Source: SP197 sp965242595 (lineage in GTDB: Bacteria; Pseudomonadota; Alphaproteobacteria; SP197). Taken from it: DNA of 64,000 nt. The stretch covers positions 1,550,001 through 1,614,000 of the forward strand of contig OZ251464.1 of NCBI GenBank assembly GCA_965242595.1, written 5' to 3'. Position numbers and translations under genes: made by a program. This document shows, piece by piece, positions 51,641-61,507 of this stretch (the first letter of the stretch is position 1; each line of letters begins with the position of its first letter). The notes under the pieces were generated by a model. It saw only the letters and a list, made by a program, of their open reading frames with translations, made no database searches and was not told where the DNA came from.

Positions 51641-53119
51641 CTAGCGAGCGGCCTGGGCCAGCAGCTGCTGGACCGAGGCGTGCATGGCGTCGAGGAAGGG
51701 ATCGGGCCAGATGCCCATGACCAGAACGGCGGCGATGAGCGGCGCGAAACAGAGCAGCTCGCGGCGGTTGCAATCCGCGATGCTCTTGAGGTCCGCATGG
51801 AGCAACTCGCCGAACACGACGCGGCGATAGAGCCAGAGCATATAGGCCGCCCCCAGCACGATGCCCGTGGTGGCCAGCAGCGCCACCCAGCTGTTGGCCT
51901 GGAAGGCGCCGACCAGCACCAGGAATTCGCCGACGAAGCCGGATGTTCCGGGCAGCCCGACCGCGGCCAGCACGAACACCATGAACACCAGGGCATAACG
52001 GGGCATGCGGTTCACCAGGCCGCCATAGCGCGCGATCTCGCGGCTGTGAATGCGGTCATAGACGACGCCGACGCACAGGAACAGCGCGGCCGAGACCACG
52101 CCATGGGAGAGCATCTGGAAGATGCTGCCTTCGATCCCCTGCTGATTGAACGAGAAGATGCCGATGGTGACGAAGCCCATATGGGCGACCGAGGAATAGG
52201 CGATGAGCTTCTTCATGTCCTGCTGCATGAGAGCGACCAGGGAGGTCCAGACGATGGCCACGATGGAGAGCGTGAAGACCAGCGGGGCGAAAAATTCGGA
52301 GGCGGCCGGCAGCATGGGCAGGGAAAAGCGGACAAAGCCGTAAGCCCCCATCTTGAGGAGCACCCCCGCCAGGATGACGGAACCGGCTGTGGGCGCCTCG
52401 ACATGAGCGTCGGGGAGCCAGGTATGGACCGGCCACATCGGTACCTTGACCGCGAAGGAGGCGAACATGGCGAGCCACAGCCAGCGTTGCAGATCTTCGC
52501 GAAAGCCGGCGTTCATGAGCTCGGGGATGCTGGTGGTGCCAGCCTCGGAATACATGGTCAGCATCGCCACCAGCAGCAGAACCGAACCGACCAGGGTGTA
52601 GAGGAAGAATTTGAAAGCCGAATAGATGCGGCGCGGCCCGCCCCAGACGCCGATGATCAGGAACATGGGTATCAGGATGGCTTCGAAGAAAAGATAGAAC
52701 AGGACGAAGTCGAGGGCACAGAAAACGCCGATCATAAAGGATTCCATCACCAGAAAGGCGATCATGTATTCCTTGGCGCGAAATTTGACCGCATTCCAGG
52801 AACACAGGATGCAGACCGGCGTCAGCAGGGCCGAGAGCACGATCAGGAAGAGCGAGATGCCATCGATTCCGAGGTGGTATTCGATGCCGTAGGCAGGAAT
52901 CCAGGGCGCGCGCTCGACGAACTGGAAGCGGGCGGTGGATGGGTCGAACATGGCCCAGATGGCGGCCACGACCACCAGCACGGCGAGCGATGTCCACAAC
53001 GCCGTCCAGCGCGCATTGGTCGCCGCCCGCTCCCGATCGTCGTTGCGGATGGGCAGAACCAGGGCCGCGCCTATCAGGGGCAGGAAGATGGCGATGGAAA
53101 GCAGGGGCCAGTCGTGCAT
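51641..53119 (-). CDS. nuoM: NADH-quinone oxidoreductase subunit M
   Basis: Proton-pumping membrane subunit of complex I. 492 residues, about 14 helices: YHLGIDGISLFLIVLSALL, VMESFMIGVFCALDFVLFYLFFE (conserved Glu), VKVPMWPVHTWLPDAHVEAPT (Lys and His of the channel), QQDMKKLIAYSSVAHMGF and LPGTSGFVGEFLVL. It lies 4 bp after nuoL. Confidence 0.97.
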   Translation of the reverse strand: MHDWPLLSIAIFLPLIGAALVLPIRNDDRERAATNARWTALWTSLAVLVVVAAIWAMFDPSTARFQFVERAPWIPAYGIEYHLGIDGISLFLIVLSALLTPVCILCSWNAVKFRAKEYMIAFLVMESFMIGVFCALDFVLFYLFFEAILIPMFLIIGVWGGPRRIYSAFKFFLYTLVGSVLLLVAMLTMYSEAGTTSIPELMNAGFREDLQRWLWLAMFASFAVKVPMWPVHTWLPDAHVEAPTAGSVILAGVLLKMGAYGFVRFSLPMLPAASEFFAPLVFTLSIVAIVWTSLVALMQQDMKKLIAYSSVAHMGFVTIGIFSFNQQGIEGSIFQMLSHGVVSAALFLCVGVVYDRIHSREIARYGGLVNRMPRYALVFMVFVLAAVGLPGTSGFVGEFLVLVGAFQANSWVALLATTGIVLGAAYMLWLYRRVVFGELLHADLKSIADCNRRELLCFAPLIAAVLVMGIWPDPFLDAMHASVQQLLAQAAR

Positions 53120-53123
53120 GGCT

Positions 53124-55058
53124 TCAGGACCGGAACAGGAACCAGCTGGCCGCCACCACCAGGCCGATCAGCATGACGAAGGCGTAGTGATAGACATAGC
53201 CGGATTGCAGGACGCGGGCGTGCCGGGCGAGATTGCGGGTGACGGCGGCGATGCCGTCCGGTCCCAGAGCGTCGATGACCTCTTCGTCGCCGGCCTTCCA
53301 CAGGCCGAAGCCCAGGCGCTTGACGGCCCGCACCAGCAGCCCGTCGAACAGGCGGTCGAAATACCATTTTTCGAGCAGAAACCTGTAGAGCGGGCGGAGT
53401 TGACCGGCGAGAAACCCGGGCAGGCCGGGGCGATGGAGATAGGCGAGCCAAGCCGCGGCGATCCCCGCCAGCGCCACCGCCAGGACCGTCGCCTTGACCC
53501 AGAACGGGGTGTGGGCATGGGCCAGATCGATAATGTTCTCGTCCAGGACGAAGATGGCGGCGCCGAAAAAATCGCCGCCGCCGTGATGCACCATGGCCCC
53601 GCCCAGGAAGGGCAGGCCGGCGACGATGGCGCCCAGGGCCAGCAGCAGCAGGGGCACCCACATCGTCTTCGGCGCTTCATGGGCGTGTTCGAAGATGTCA
53701 CGAGCCATGCGCGGCCTGCCGTGGAAGGTCATAACGATCAGGCGCCAGGAATAGAGCGCCGTCAGGAAGGCGGCGGCGATGCCGAGCCAGAAGGCGTAAC
53801 CGCCGGCAAAGCCGCCGGCCATGAAGGCGCTCTCGAGGATGAGATCTTTCGACCAATAGCCGGCAAAAAACGGAATGCCGGCCAGGGCCAGGCTGCCGAT
53901 CCACATGAAGGCATAGGTGAGCGGCAATTTGCGCCACAGGCCGCCCATATGGCGCATGTCCTGCTGGTTCTGCATGGCGTGGATTACCGCGCCTGCGGCC
54001 AGGAACAGCAGGGCCTTGAAGAAGGCATGGGTGAAAAGGTGGAACAGCGCCGCGGCATAGGCGCCGACGCCGCAGGCAAAAAACATGTAGCCCAGCTGGC
54101 TGCAGGTGGAATAGGCGATGACGCGTTTGATGTCGTTCTGCACCACGGCAACGGTGGCGGCGAAGATCGCGGTGGTCGCCCCGACGATGGCCACCACGGC
54201 AAGGGCGGTGGGCGCCTGTTCGAACATGGGCGAAAGCCGCACCACCATGAACACGCCGGCCGTCACCATGGTGGCGGCGTGAATCAGGGCGGAGACCGGT
54301 GTCGGCCCTTCCATGGCGTCGGGCAACCAGGTGTGAAGCGGCAGTTGCGCCGATTTTCCCATGGCGCCGACGAACAGCAGCAAACAGAGCAGGGTGAGGC
54401 TGTCGAACTGCCATGACAGGAAGGCCACCGAACTGCCAGCGACATCGGGCAAGGCCGCGAATACGGTTTCGAAGGAGACCGAATTGAAAACCAGAAACAC
54501 ACCCATGATGCCCAGGGCAAAGCCGAAATCGCCGATGCGGTTGACCAGAAAGGCCTTGATGGCGGCCGCATTGGCGCTGGGGCGCCTATACCAGAAGCCG
54601 ATCAGAAGATAGCTGCAAACGCCGACCCCCTCCCAGCCGAAGAACATCTGGACGAAATTGTCGGCCGTCACCAGCATGAGCATGGCGAAGGTGAAAAGGG
54701 AAAGATACGCGAAGAAGCGCGCCCGGTGGGGATCGTGCTCCATATAGCCGATGGAATAGACATGGACGACGGCGGAGACCGTGGTGACGACCAGCAGCAT
54801 CACGGCCGTCGCCTGGTCGAAATAGAGCGCCCAATCGACCTCGAAGGCGCCGGAGTCGATCCAGGTGAAGAGATGGATGGTGAAGGGTTGGCCGCTGGCG
54901 ACGATGTGGAACGACACCACCCAGGCCAGAATGGCGGCGGCCAGCAGCAGGGCGCTGGCAAGAAGGGCCACCGTCCTCTCGCCCAGAAGGCGGCCGAAGA
55001 AGCCGGCGACGATGGCCCCGATCAGCGGCAGAAAGACGATGGCGGCGGCATGAGTCAC
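53124..55058 (-). CDS. nuoL: NADH-quinone oxidoreductase subunit L
   Basis: Distal proton-pumping subunit of complex I, carrying the long lateral helix. 644 residues: LFFGWEGVGVCSYLLIGFWY, KSAQLPLHTWLPDAMEGPTP, HAATMVTAGVFMVVR, NDIKRVIAYSTCSQLGYMFFA and a long C-terminal part with the amphipathic helix and terminal anchor (AFVMLIGLVVAASWFLF). It starts with GTG at 55058, 3 bp after nuoK. Confidence 0.97.
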   Translation of the reverse strand: MTHAAAIVFLPLIGAIVAGFFGRLLGERTVALLASALLLAAAILAWVVSFHIVASGQPFTIHLFTWIDSGAFEVDWALYFDQATAVMLLVVTTVSAVVHVYSIGYMEHDPHRARFFAYLSLFTFAMLMLVTADNFVQMFFGWEGVGVCSYLLIGFWYRRPSANAAAIKAFLVNRIGDFGFALGIMGVFLVFNSVSFETVFAALPDVAGSSVAFLSWQFDSLTLLCLLLFVGAMGKSAQLPLHTWLPDAMEGPTPVSALIHAATMVTAGVFMVVRLSPMFEQAPTALAVVAIVGATTAIFAATVAVVQNDIKRVIAYSTCSQLGYMFFACGVGAYAAALFHLFTHAFFKALLFLAAGAVIHAMQNQQDMRHMGGLWRKLPLTYAFMWIGSLALAGIPFFAGYWSKDLILESAFMAGGFAGGYAFWLGIAAAFLTALYSWRLIVMTFHGRPRMARDIFEHAHEAPKTMWVPLLLLALGAIVAGLPFLGGAMVHHGGGDFFGAAIFVLDENIIDLAHAHTPFWVKATVLAVALAGIAAAWLAYLHRPGLPGFLAGQLRPLYRFLLEKWYFDRLFDGLLVRAVKRLGFGLWKAGDEEVIDALGPDGIAAVTRNLARHARVLQSGYVYHYAFVMLIGLVVAASWFLFRS

Positions 55059-55061
55059 GGC

Positions 55062-55379
55062 TTAGCCCTTCATCATGTCGATGTCTTCGACCGCGATGGA
55101 GCCGCGATTGCGGAAATAGGCGACCAGGATGGCGAGGCCGACCGCCGCCTCGGCAGCGGCCACGGTGAGCACCAGCATGGCGAAAACCTGGCCGGTCAGA
55201 TCGCCATGCTGGGCGGAAAAGGCCACCAGATTGATGTTGGCCGCCAGCAGCATGAGTTCGACCGACATCAGGATGACGATGACGTTCTTGCGATTCAGGA
55301 AGATCCCCAGCAGGCCGAGGGTGAAAAGGGCCGCTCCGACAAACAGGTAATGAGCCAGGCCGACACCGCCGATGCCCAT
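55062..55379 (-). CDS. nuoK: NADH-quinone oxidoreductase subunit K
   Basis: Small membrane subunit of complex I. 105 residues, three helices, with the buried Glu pair in VILMSVELMLLAANINLV and LTVAAAEAAVGLAILVAYFR. The length is normal. One base separates its ATG from the nuoJ stop. Confidence 0.97.
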   Translation of the reverse strand: MGIGGVGLAHYLFVGAALFTLGLLGIFLNRKNVIVILMSVELMLLAANINLVAFSAQHGDLTGQVFAMLVLTVAAAEAAVGLAILVAYFRNRGSIAVEDIDMMKG

Positions 55380-55380
55380 C

Positions 55381-55989
55381 TCAGACGCCCTCCCCCGAAG
55401 GCGTGTTGCGGATGGAGACGACGTCTTCCGGGCGACGGGCGATCTGATCGGCGACGCGCTGGCGACGGACCTTGCGGTGGCGCAAGGTAAGCACGATGGC
55501 GCCGATCATGGCGATGAGAAGGACGATGCCGGCGCCCTGAAACAGGAAGACGTAACGGGTGTAGAGAACATCGCCCAGGGCGGCGGTGTTGCTGCGTTCC
55601 GTCACCGGCGGGATCGGCAGAGCGGCGGCGGCCCCGGTCGGCTGAAACTGCCAGCCGCCAGCGACCAGGGCCAGCTCGACCAGCAGGATCAGGCCGATCA
55701 ACGCCCCGATGGGCAGGTAGTGAAGAAAGCCCTGGCGCAATTCGGCGAGATTGACGTCGAGCATCATGACCACGAACAGGAACAGGACCGCAACGGCGCC
55801 GACATAGACGACGACCAGGATCATCGCCAGGAATTCGGCCCCGACCAGCACGAAGAGCGCGGCGGCGTTGAAGAATGCCAGGATGAGATAGAGCACCGAA
55901 TGGACCGGATTGCGCGCGGCGATGACCATGACCGCCGCCGCCAGGAGCACGGTGGCGAAAAGATAGAAGGCGAGGCTGGGAAGAATCAT
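55381..55989 (-). CDS. nuoJ: NADH-quinone oxidoreductase subunit J
   Basis: Membrane subunit of complex I near the quinone site. 202 residues with five helices: NPVHSVLYLILAFFNAAALFVL, EFLAMILVVVYVGAVAVLFLFVVMML in two overlapping parts, and GIVLLIAMIGAIVLTLR. The charged C-terminal tail (RHRKVRRQRVADQIARRPED) is cytoplasmic. It lies 19 bp after nuoI. Confidence 0.96.
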   Translation of the reverse strand: MILPSLAFYLFATVLLAAAVMVIAARNPVHSVLYLILAFFNAAALFVLVGAEFLAMILVVVYVGAVAVLFLFVVMMLDVNLAELRQGFLHYLPIGALIGLILLVELALVAGGWQFQPTGAAAALPIPPVTERSNTAALGDVLYTRYVFLFQGAGIVLLIAMIGAIVLTLRHRKVRRQRVADQIARRPEDVVSIRNTPSGEGV

Positions 55990-56008
55990 GGCGCTGCCGT
56001 GGCCTGCC

Positions 56009-56497
56009 TCACCTGTAGGCCGCGTCGGCCGCCAGGCGAGCGGCGATCTCCTGTTCCCAGCGGTCGCCGTTGTCGAGCAGCTTCTGTTTGTCGTAGATCA
56101 GTTCCGCGCGGGTCTCGGCGGCGAATTCGAAATTGGGGCCTTCGACGATGGCATCGACCGGGCAGGCTTCCTCGCACAGGCCGCAATAGATGCATTTCAG
56201 CATGTCGATATCGTAGCGGGTGGTGCGCCGGCTGCCGTCTTCGCGGGGTTCGGCCTCGATGGTGATGGCCTGGGCCGGGCAGATGGCCTCGCACAGCTTG
56301 CAGGCGATGCAGCGTTCCTCGCCATTGGGATAGCGGCGCAGGGCGTGCTCGCCGCGAAAACGCGGCGAAAGCGGCCCCTTCTCGTAAGGGTAGTTCAAGG
56401 TGGCGCGGCGCCGGAGCGTATAGCTCAAGGTTCTCGCCATGCCGGAAGCGAGTTCCAGCAGGAGGAATCTGCGCAAAAGGCGGCGGATGAGCGTCAT
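56009..56497 (-). CDS. nuoI: NADH-quinone oxidoreductase subunit I (two [4Fe-4S] clusters)
   Basis: Peripheral-arm subunit carrying clusters N6a and N6b. 162 residues: RFRGEHALRRYPNGEERC, then CIACKLCEAICPAQAI and CIYCGLCEEACPVDAI with all eight cysteines. An N-terminal amphipathic helix (IRRLLRRFLLLEL) lies on the membrane. Its ATG directly abuts the nuoH stop. Confidence 0.97.
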   Translation of the reverse strand: MTLIRRLLRRFLLLELASGMARTLSYTLRRRATLNYPYEKGPLSPRFRGEHALRRYPNGEERCIACKLCEAICPAQAITIEAEPREDGSRRTTRYDIDMLKCIYCGLCEEACPVDAIVEGPNFEFAAETRAELIYDKQKLLDNGDRWEQEIAARLAADAAYR

Positions 56498-57529
56498 TCA
56501 CCTCGGCATCCAGCCGAACAATTGCAGAGCGCCGGCCACGACCACGACCGCCGCCAGCGAGATGGGAAGAAACACCTTCCAGCCCAGGCGCATCAGCTGG
56601 TCGTAGCGGTAACGGGGGAAGGTGGCACGCGCCCAGAGGAACAGGAACAACAGGAAGAAGATCTTGAGAAGGAACCAGACCGGCCCCGGCACCCAGGTGA
56701 ACGGCGCCAGATCGAAAGGCGGCAGCCAGCCGCCAAGAAAGAGGGTGGCGCCCAGGGCCGAAAGCAGGATCATGTTGGCATATTCGCCCAGAAAGAAGAG
56801 CGCGAAGGTCATGGCGGAGTATTCGACATTGTAGCCGGACACCAGCTCCGATTCGGCCTCGGGCAGATCGAAAGGAGCGCGGTTGGTCTCGGCCAGGGCG
56901 GAGACCAGGAAGATCACGAACATCGGCAACAGCGGCAGGGCATACCAGGACCAGAAGCCCGAGCCCTGTTGGGCGCGCACCACATCGGCGAGATTGAGGG
57001 AACCGGCGCAAAGCAGAACGGTGACCAGAACGAAGCCGATCGCAACCTCGTAAGAAACCATCTGCGCGGCCGAGCGCAAGGCGCCCAGAAAGGCGTATTT
57101 GGAATTGGACGCCCAGCCGGCCATGACGATGCCGTAGATGCCCAGAGACGACACCGCGAACAGATAGAGGATGCCGACATCGATATCGGCCAGCACCCAG
57201 ATACCCCCGCTGGACTCGCCGAAGGGGATCACGGCCCAGCCGATCATGGCCAGAACGAAGGTGATGGCCGGGGCCATGACGAAGATGGCCTTGTTGGCGC
57301 CGGCCGGAACGATGGTTTCCTTGAAAAACAGCTTGGCGCCGTCGGCGATGGGTTGCAGCAGCCCGAACGGCCCGACCACATTGGGGCCTTTGCGCAGCTG
57401 CATGGCGGCCATCACCTTGCGTTCGGCATAGGTGAGATAGGCGACCGAAAGCAGCACCGGGATCAGGATCGCCAGAATGGAGGCAACGATCACGGCCAAT
57501 GGCCAGGCCCAGCTTGCCAGCGTCGCCAC
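56498..57529 (-). CDS. nuoH: NADH-quinone oxidoreductase subunit H
   Basis: Membrane subunit that forms much of the quinone chamber and links the arms. 343 residues, eight helices: AYLTYAERKVMAAMQLRKGPN, GLLQPIADGAKLFFKE, GWASNSKYAFLGALRSAAQM, SYEVAIGFVLV and AETNRAPFDLPEAESELVSG. It starts with GTG at 57529, 3 bp after nuoG; the conserved N-terminus leaves no better ATG. Confidence 0.97.
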   Translation of the reverse strand: MATLASWAWPLAVIVASILAILIPVLLSVAYLTYAERKVMAAMQLRKGPNVVGPFGLLQPIADGAKLFFKETIVPAGANKAIFVMAPAITFVLAMIGWAVIPFGESSGGIWVLADIDVGILYLFAVSSLGIYGIVMAGWASNSKYAFLGALRSAAQMVSYEVAIGFVLVTVLLCAGSLNLADVVRAQQGSGFWSWYALPLLPMFVIFLVSALAETNRAPFDLPEAESELVSGYNVEYSAMTFALFFLGEYANMILLSALGATLFLGGWLPPFDLAPFTWVPGPVWFLLKIFFLLFLFLWARATFPRYRYDQLMRLGWKVFLPISLAAVVVVAGALQLFGWMPR

Positions 57530-57532
57530 GGC

Positions 57533-59602
57533 TCAGCCTCCACCCGCGGCCACAAGCGCAGGGGCTGCGAACGCCTCGGCGCAGCGGGCCATGGTGGGCG
57601 AAGCGCGGCTGACAGCGCAGCTGCGGTAGAAATCCTTCACGGGCGAAGCGAAGGCCCCGCCCTCCAGCTGGCCGTCGCTGCCGAACTCCCCCCATGGCGC
57701 GGCTTCGATCTCGTCGATGGCGCCCAGATGGGGAACCGCGGCGATCATGGCGCGGCGCAGCTCCTCAAGGTTGTCGAAGGGCAGCGCCATGCCCATGGCC
57801 GCCGAAAGCGCCCGCAGCACACGCCAGTCCTCGCGCGCGCTGCCGGGGGGGAAAACCGCGCGGCTGGCCCGCTGTGGGCGGCCTTCCAGGTTGACATAGG
57901 TGGCGTCCTTCTCCGTGTAGGCCGCGCCGGGCAGGATGGCATCGGCCATGCTGGCACCGGCATCGCCGTGATGGCCGATATAGACGACGAAGGCGCGCTC
58001 CAGCGCCGCGCTGTCGATTTCGTCGGCGGCTAGCAGAAAAACGGTATCGACCGCGCCGGCAGCCACGCCGGCCAGAATTCCCGCTGTGTCGAGGCCGCCG
58101 TTTTTCGGCACGAAGCCCACATCCAGGCCGCCCACCCGCGAGGCGGCGTTGTGGAGCAGGTTGAAGCCGTTCCAGCCCTCCGTCACCGCGCCGCAGGCCT
58201 CGGCCAGCGCCCGCGCCCTGCCCAGGATGGCGGCGCCGTCGGGGCGCACCAGCGCGCCCGCGCCAATCACGATCATGGGACGCCCCGCGCTCTCCAGCGT
58301 GGCGGCGAAAGCGTCGCCGCCTGGCGCCAGGCGCTGCACGGCATCCGCGCCGCTGCCCAGATGCCGGACCGGAAAGGTAAGGTCCAGCGCCTCGCCGATG
58401 GCGGCCACGGCAAAGCCGCCCCGCAGCCAGCGCTTGCGCAGCCGGGCATTGACGATGGCGGCCTCGCGGCGCGGGTTGCAGCCGATCAGCAGGCAGGCAT
58501 CGGCCTCGTCGATGCCTGCGATGGTGCTGTTGAAAAGGTAGGAGGCGCGCATGGCGGGATCGATGGCCATGCCGTCCTGGCGGCAATCCATATGGGGCGA
58601 GCCGATTCGCTCCATCAGGGATGTCATCGCGAACATGGTCTCGCAGTCCACCTGATCGCCGGCGATGGCCGCGATCCGGCCCCCTTCCCTGCCCGCCAGG
58701 CGCGTCGCCACCGCCGCCAGCGCATCGTTCCAGGAGGCCTCGCGCAGCGTGCCGCCCTGGCGCAGCCAGGGGCGGTCGAGGCGGCGCCGCGCCAGGCCGT
58801 CGCAGGCAAAGCGGGTTTTGTCCGAGATCCATTCCTCGTTGATGCCCTCATGCAGGCGCGGCAGGATTCGCAGCACCTGGCGCCCGCGGCTATCGATGCG
58901 GATATTGCTTCCCACCGCGTCCATCACGTCGATGCTTTCGGTTTTCTCCAGCTCCCAGGGGCGGGCGGTGAAGGCATAGGGTTTCGAGGTCAGGGCGCCC
59001 ACCGGGCACAGATCGACGATGTTGCCCGAAAGCTCGCTGGCGATGCCGCGCTCGACATAGGTCGTAATCTCGGTGCTCTCGCCCCGCCCGGTGGCGCCCA
59101 GAACGGACACGCCCGCCACCTCGTCCAGAAAGCGCACGCAGCGCGTGCAATGGATGCAGCGGGTCATGAAGGTTTTGATCAGGGGACCGAAATCCTTAGG
59201 CTCGACCGAGCGCTTCGCTTCGTCGAAACGGGCAAAGCCTCTGCCATAGCCCATGGCCTGGTCTTGCAGATCGCATTCGCCGCCCTGGTCGCAGATGGGG
59301 CAATCGAGCGGGTGGTTGATCAGCAGGAATTCCATGGCGCCCTGCTGCGCCTTGCGCGCCAGCGGGCTTCGGGTGCGCACCACCATGCCGTCCATCAGGG
59401 GCTGGGCGCAGGACGCCACCGGCTTGGGTGCCTTTTCCACCTCCACCAGGCACATGCGGCAATTGCCGGCGATAGAGAGCCGGTCGTGGAAGCAGAAGCG
59501 GGGCACTTCGGCGCCGGCGATCTCGCAGGCCTGCAACAGCGTCAGGCGCCGGTCCACCTCCAGCACCTTCTCGTCGATGGTCAGCGTGACGGTCGCAGAC
59601 AT
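57533..59602 (-). CDS. nuoG: NADH-quinone oxidoreductase subunit G
   Basis: Large iron-sulfur subunit of the peripheral arm. 689 residues: an N-terminal [2Fe-2S] domain (CFHDRLSIAGNCRMCLVEV and ASCAQP), His/Cys cluster N5 (NHPLDCPICDQGGECDLQD), N4 (RCIHCTRCVRF with DLCPVGAL), then a molybdopterin-oxidoreductase-like domain without cofactor. The ATG at 59602 is preferred; GTG at 59608 is two codons upstream. Confidence 0.96.
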   Translation of the reverse strand: MSATVTLTIDEKVLEVDRRLTLLQACEIAGAEVPRFCFHDRLSIAGNCRMCLVEVEKAPKPVASCAQPLMDGMVVRTRSPLARKAQQGAMEFLLINHPLDCPICDQGGECDLQDQAMGYGRGFARFDEAKRSVEPKDFGPLIKTFMTRCIHCTRCVRFLDEVAGVSVLGATGRGESTEITTYVERGIASELSGNIVDLCPVGALTSKPYAFTARPWELEKTESIDVMDAVGSNIRIDSRGRQVLRILPRLHEGINEEWISDKTRFACDGLARRRLDRPWLRQGGTLREASWNDALAAVATRLAGREGGRIAAIAGDQVDCETMFAMTSLMERIGSPHMDCRQDGMAIDPAMRASYLFNSTIAGIDEADACLLIGCNPRREAAIVNARLRKRWLRGGFAVAAIGEALDLTFPVRHLGSGADAVQRLAPGGDAFAATLESAGRPMIVIGAGALVRPDGAAILGRARALAEACGAVTEGWNGFNLLHNAASRVGGLDVGFVPKNGGLDTAGILAGVAAGAVDTVFLLAADEIDSAALERAFVVYIGHHGDAGASMADAILPGAAYTEKDATYVNLEGRPQRASRAVFPPGSAREDWRVLRALSAAMGMALPFDNLEELRRAMIAAVPHLGAIDEIEAAPWGEFGSDGQLEGGAFASPVKDFYRSCAVSRASPTMARCAEAFAAPALVAAGGG

Positions 59603-59611
59603 GGCCACGCC

Positions 59612-60892
59612 CTAGGCTGCCGCGCGGCGGCAGGCCGCGATGCGCCGTTCCAGCTCCGGGCGGAAATGGCGAATCAGGCCCTGGATCGGCCAGGCGGCGG
59701 CATCGCCCAGGGCGCAGATGGTATGGCCTTCCACCTGGGTGGTAACGTCCGCCAGCAGGTCGATCTCTTCGGGCAGCGCCCTTCCCTCGATCATGCGGCC
59801 CAGAACCCGCATCATCCAGCCGGCGCCTTCGCGGCAGGGCGTGCACTGGCCGCAGCTTTCGTGCCAGTAGAATTTGGAAAGGCGCCATATGGCGCGCACG
59901 ATGTCGGTGGATCGATCCATCACGATCACGGCCGCCGTGCCCAGGCCGGATTTCACCTCGCGCAGGCCGTCGAAATCCATCGCCACCCGCTCGCAAACCG
60001 CACTGGAAATACAAGGCACCGACGAGCCGCCAGGGATGACGGCCAGCAGGTTGTCCCACCCCCCGCGCACGCCGCCGGCATGTTTGTCGATCAGTTCGCG
60101 CAGCGGGATGCCCATCTCCTCTTCCACATTGCAGGGCCGCTCGACATGGCCGGAGAGGCAGAAAATTTTGGTGCCCGTGTTGTTGGGCCGCCCCAGCCCC
60201 GCGAACCAGGCGCTGCCGCGGCGCAAAATGGTGGGCGCGACGGCAACCGTCTCGACATTGATCACCGTGGTCGGGCAACCGTAGAGGCCCGCCTGGGCCG
60301 GAAACGGAGGCTTCAGGCGCGGCAGGCCCTTCTTGCCTTCCAGGCTTTCCAGCAGCGCCGTTTCCTCGCCGCAGATATAGGCGCCGGCGCCGCGGTGCAG
60401 GTGGATATCGAAGTCGAAGCCGGCGCCGCAGGCGTTGCGCCCGATCAGGCCGGCGTCGCGGGCTTCGTCGATGGCCCGCTGCAAAACTATGGCCTCGCGA
60501 TAGAACTCGCCGCGGATGTAGATATAGGCGGCGCTGGCGCGCATGGCCCAGCCGGCCAGAAGGCAGCCTTCGATCAGCTTGTGGGGATCGTGGCGCATGA
60601 TGTCCCGGTCCTTGCAGGTGCCGGGTTCGCTTTCGTCGGCATTGACCACCAGATAGGCCGGCTGGCCCGGTGGGCGTTGCTTGGGCATGAACGACCATTT
60701 CAGGCCGGCCGGAAAGCCGGCCCCGCCCCGCCCGCGCAACCCGGACGCCTTGATCTCGTCCACGATCCAGTCGGGGCCCTTGGCGATCAGGCCGGCGGTG
60801 CCGTCCCAATCGCCGCGCCCTCTGGCCGCATCCAGAGACGGGCTTTCGAAGCCATAGAGGTTGGTGAAGATGCGGTCCCGGTCGCGCAGCAT
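59612..60892 (-). CDS. nuoF: NADH-quinone oxidoreductase subunit F (NADH and FMN binding)
   Basis: Oxidises NADH. 426 residues: GLRGRGGAGFPAGLKWSFM (NADH/FMN loop), NADESEPGTCKDRD, GAGAYICGEETALLESLEG (FMN contacts), and cluster N3 in ESCGQCTPCREG with a fourth Cys in TICALGDAAAWP. Complete. It lies 3 bp after nuoE. Confidence 0.97.
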   Translation of the reverse strand: MLRDRDRIFTNLYGFESPSLDAARGRGDWDGTAGLIAKGPDWIVDEIKASGLRGRGGAGFPAGLKWSFMPKQRPPGQPAYLVVNADESEPGTCKDRDIMRHDPHKLIEGCLLAGWAMRASAAYIYIRGEFYREAIVLQRAIDEARDAGLIGRNACGAGFDFDIHLHRGAGAYICGEETALLESLEGKKGLPRLKPPFPAQAGLYGCPTTVINVETVAVAPTILRRGSAWFAGLGRPNNTGTKIFCLSGHVERPCNVEEEMGIPLRELIDKHAGGVRGGWDNLLAVIPGGSSVPCISSAVCERVAMDFDGLREVKSGLGTAAVIVMDRSTDIVRAIWRLSKFYWHESCGQCTPCREGAGWMMRVLGRMIEGRALPEEIDLLADVTTQVEGHTICALGDAAAWPIQGLIRHFRPELERRIAACRRAAA

Positions 60893-60895
60893 GGC

Positions 60896-61507
60896 TCAGC
60901 TCCCGTCCCGCAAGGGTTCGCTGGCGGCGGCGGGTTCCGAAGCATGGCGCCCGTTCTGCGGCCCTGGCGCCGGGCGCTGGCCGCCGGCCAGGGCATCCAG
61001 GATCGTCACCGTGGTCTCGGCGTCCAGGTCTTCGTAATAATCGTCGCCGATCTGAATCACCGGGGCGTTCACGCATGCGCCCAGACATTCCACCTCTTTC
61101 AGCGTGAACTTGCCGTCGCCGGTGGTCTGCTCGAAATCGATGCCGAGGCGCTTGCGGCAGGCCGCCACGATGGCGTCGCTGCCGCGCAACATGCAGGGCG
61201 TCGTGGTGCACACCTGGACCAGAAACTCGCCCACCGGTTCCAGATTGAACATGGTGTAGAAGGTGGCGACTTCATAAACCCGGATGGGCGCCATCTCCAG
61301 CAGGCCGGCGATGGCGTCCATGGCGGCCACGGACACCCAGCCTTCCTGGCGCTGGGCCAGATCCAGCAGCGGCAGCACCGCGCTTTGCTGGCGCCCCTCA
61401 GGATAGCGGGCAACGATGGCGCGGGCCGCATCCCGGTTCCGGTCGGAAAAGGCGAAGGCGGCCGGTTGCCGCTCGGCCGCGCTGGGCCGCGCGCGGGCCA
61501 GGCTCAT
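60896..61507 (-). CDS. nuoE: NADH-quinone oxidoreductase subunit E ([2Fe-2S])
   Basis: Thioredoxin-fold subunit holding cluster N1a. 203 residues: LLDLAQRQEGWVSVAAMDAI, VYEVATFYTMFN, cysteines in QVCTTTPCMLRGS and VECLGACVNAPVIQIGDDYY. A Pro/Ala/Glu-rich tail (about 172-203) extends beyond the core. The ATG at 61507 overlaps the nuoD stop (ATGA). Confidence 0.96.
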   Translation of the reverse strand: MSLARARPSAAERQPAAFAFSDRNRDAARAIVARYPEGRQQSAVLPLLDLAQRQEGWVSVAAMDAIAGLLEMAPIRVYEVATFYTMFNLEPVGEFLVQVCTTTPCMLRGSDAIVAACRKRLGIDFEQTTGDGKFTLKEVECLGACVNAPVIQIGDDYYEDLDAETTVTILDALAGGQRPAPGPQNGRHASEPAAASEPLRDGS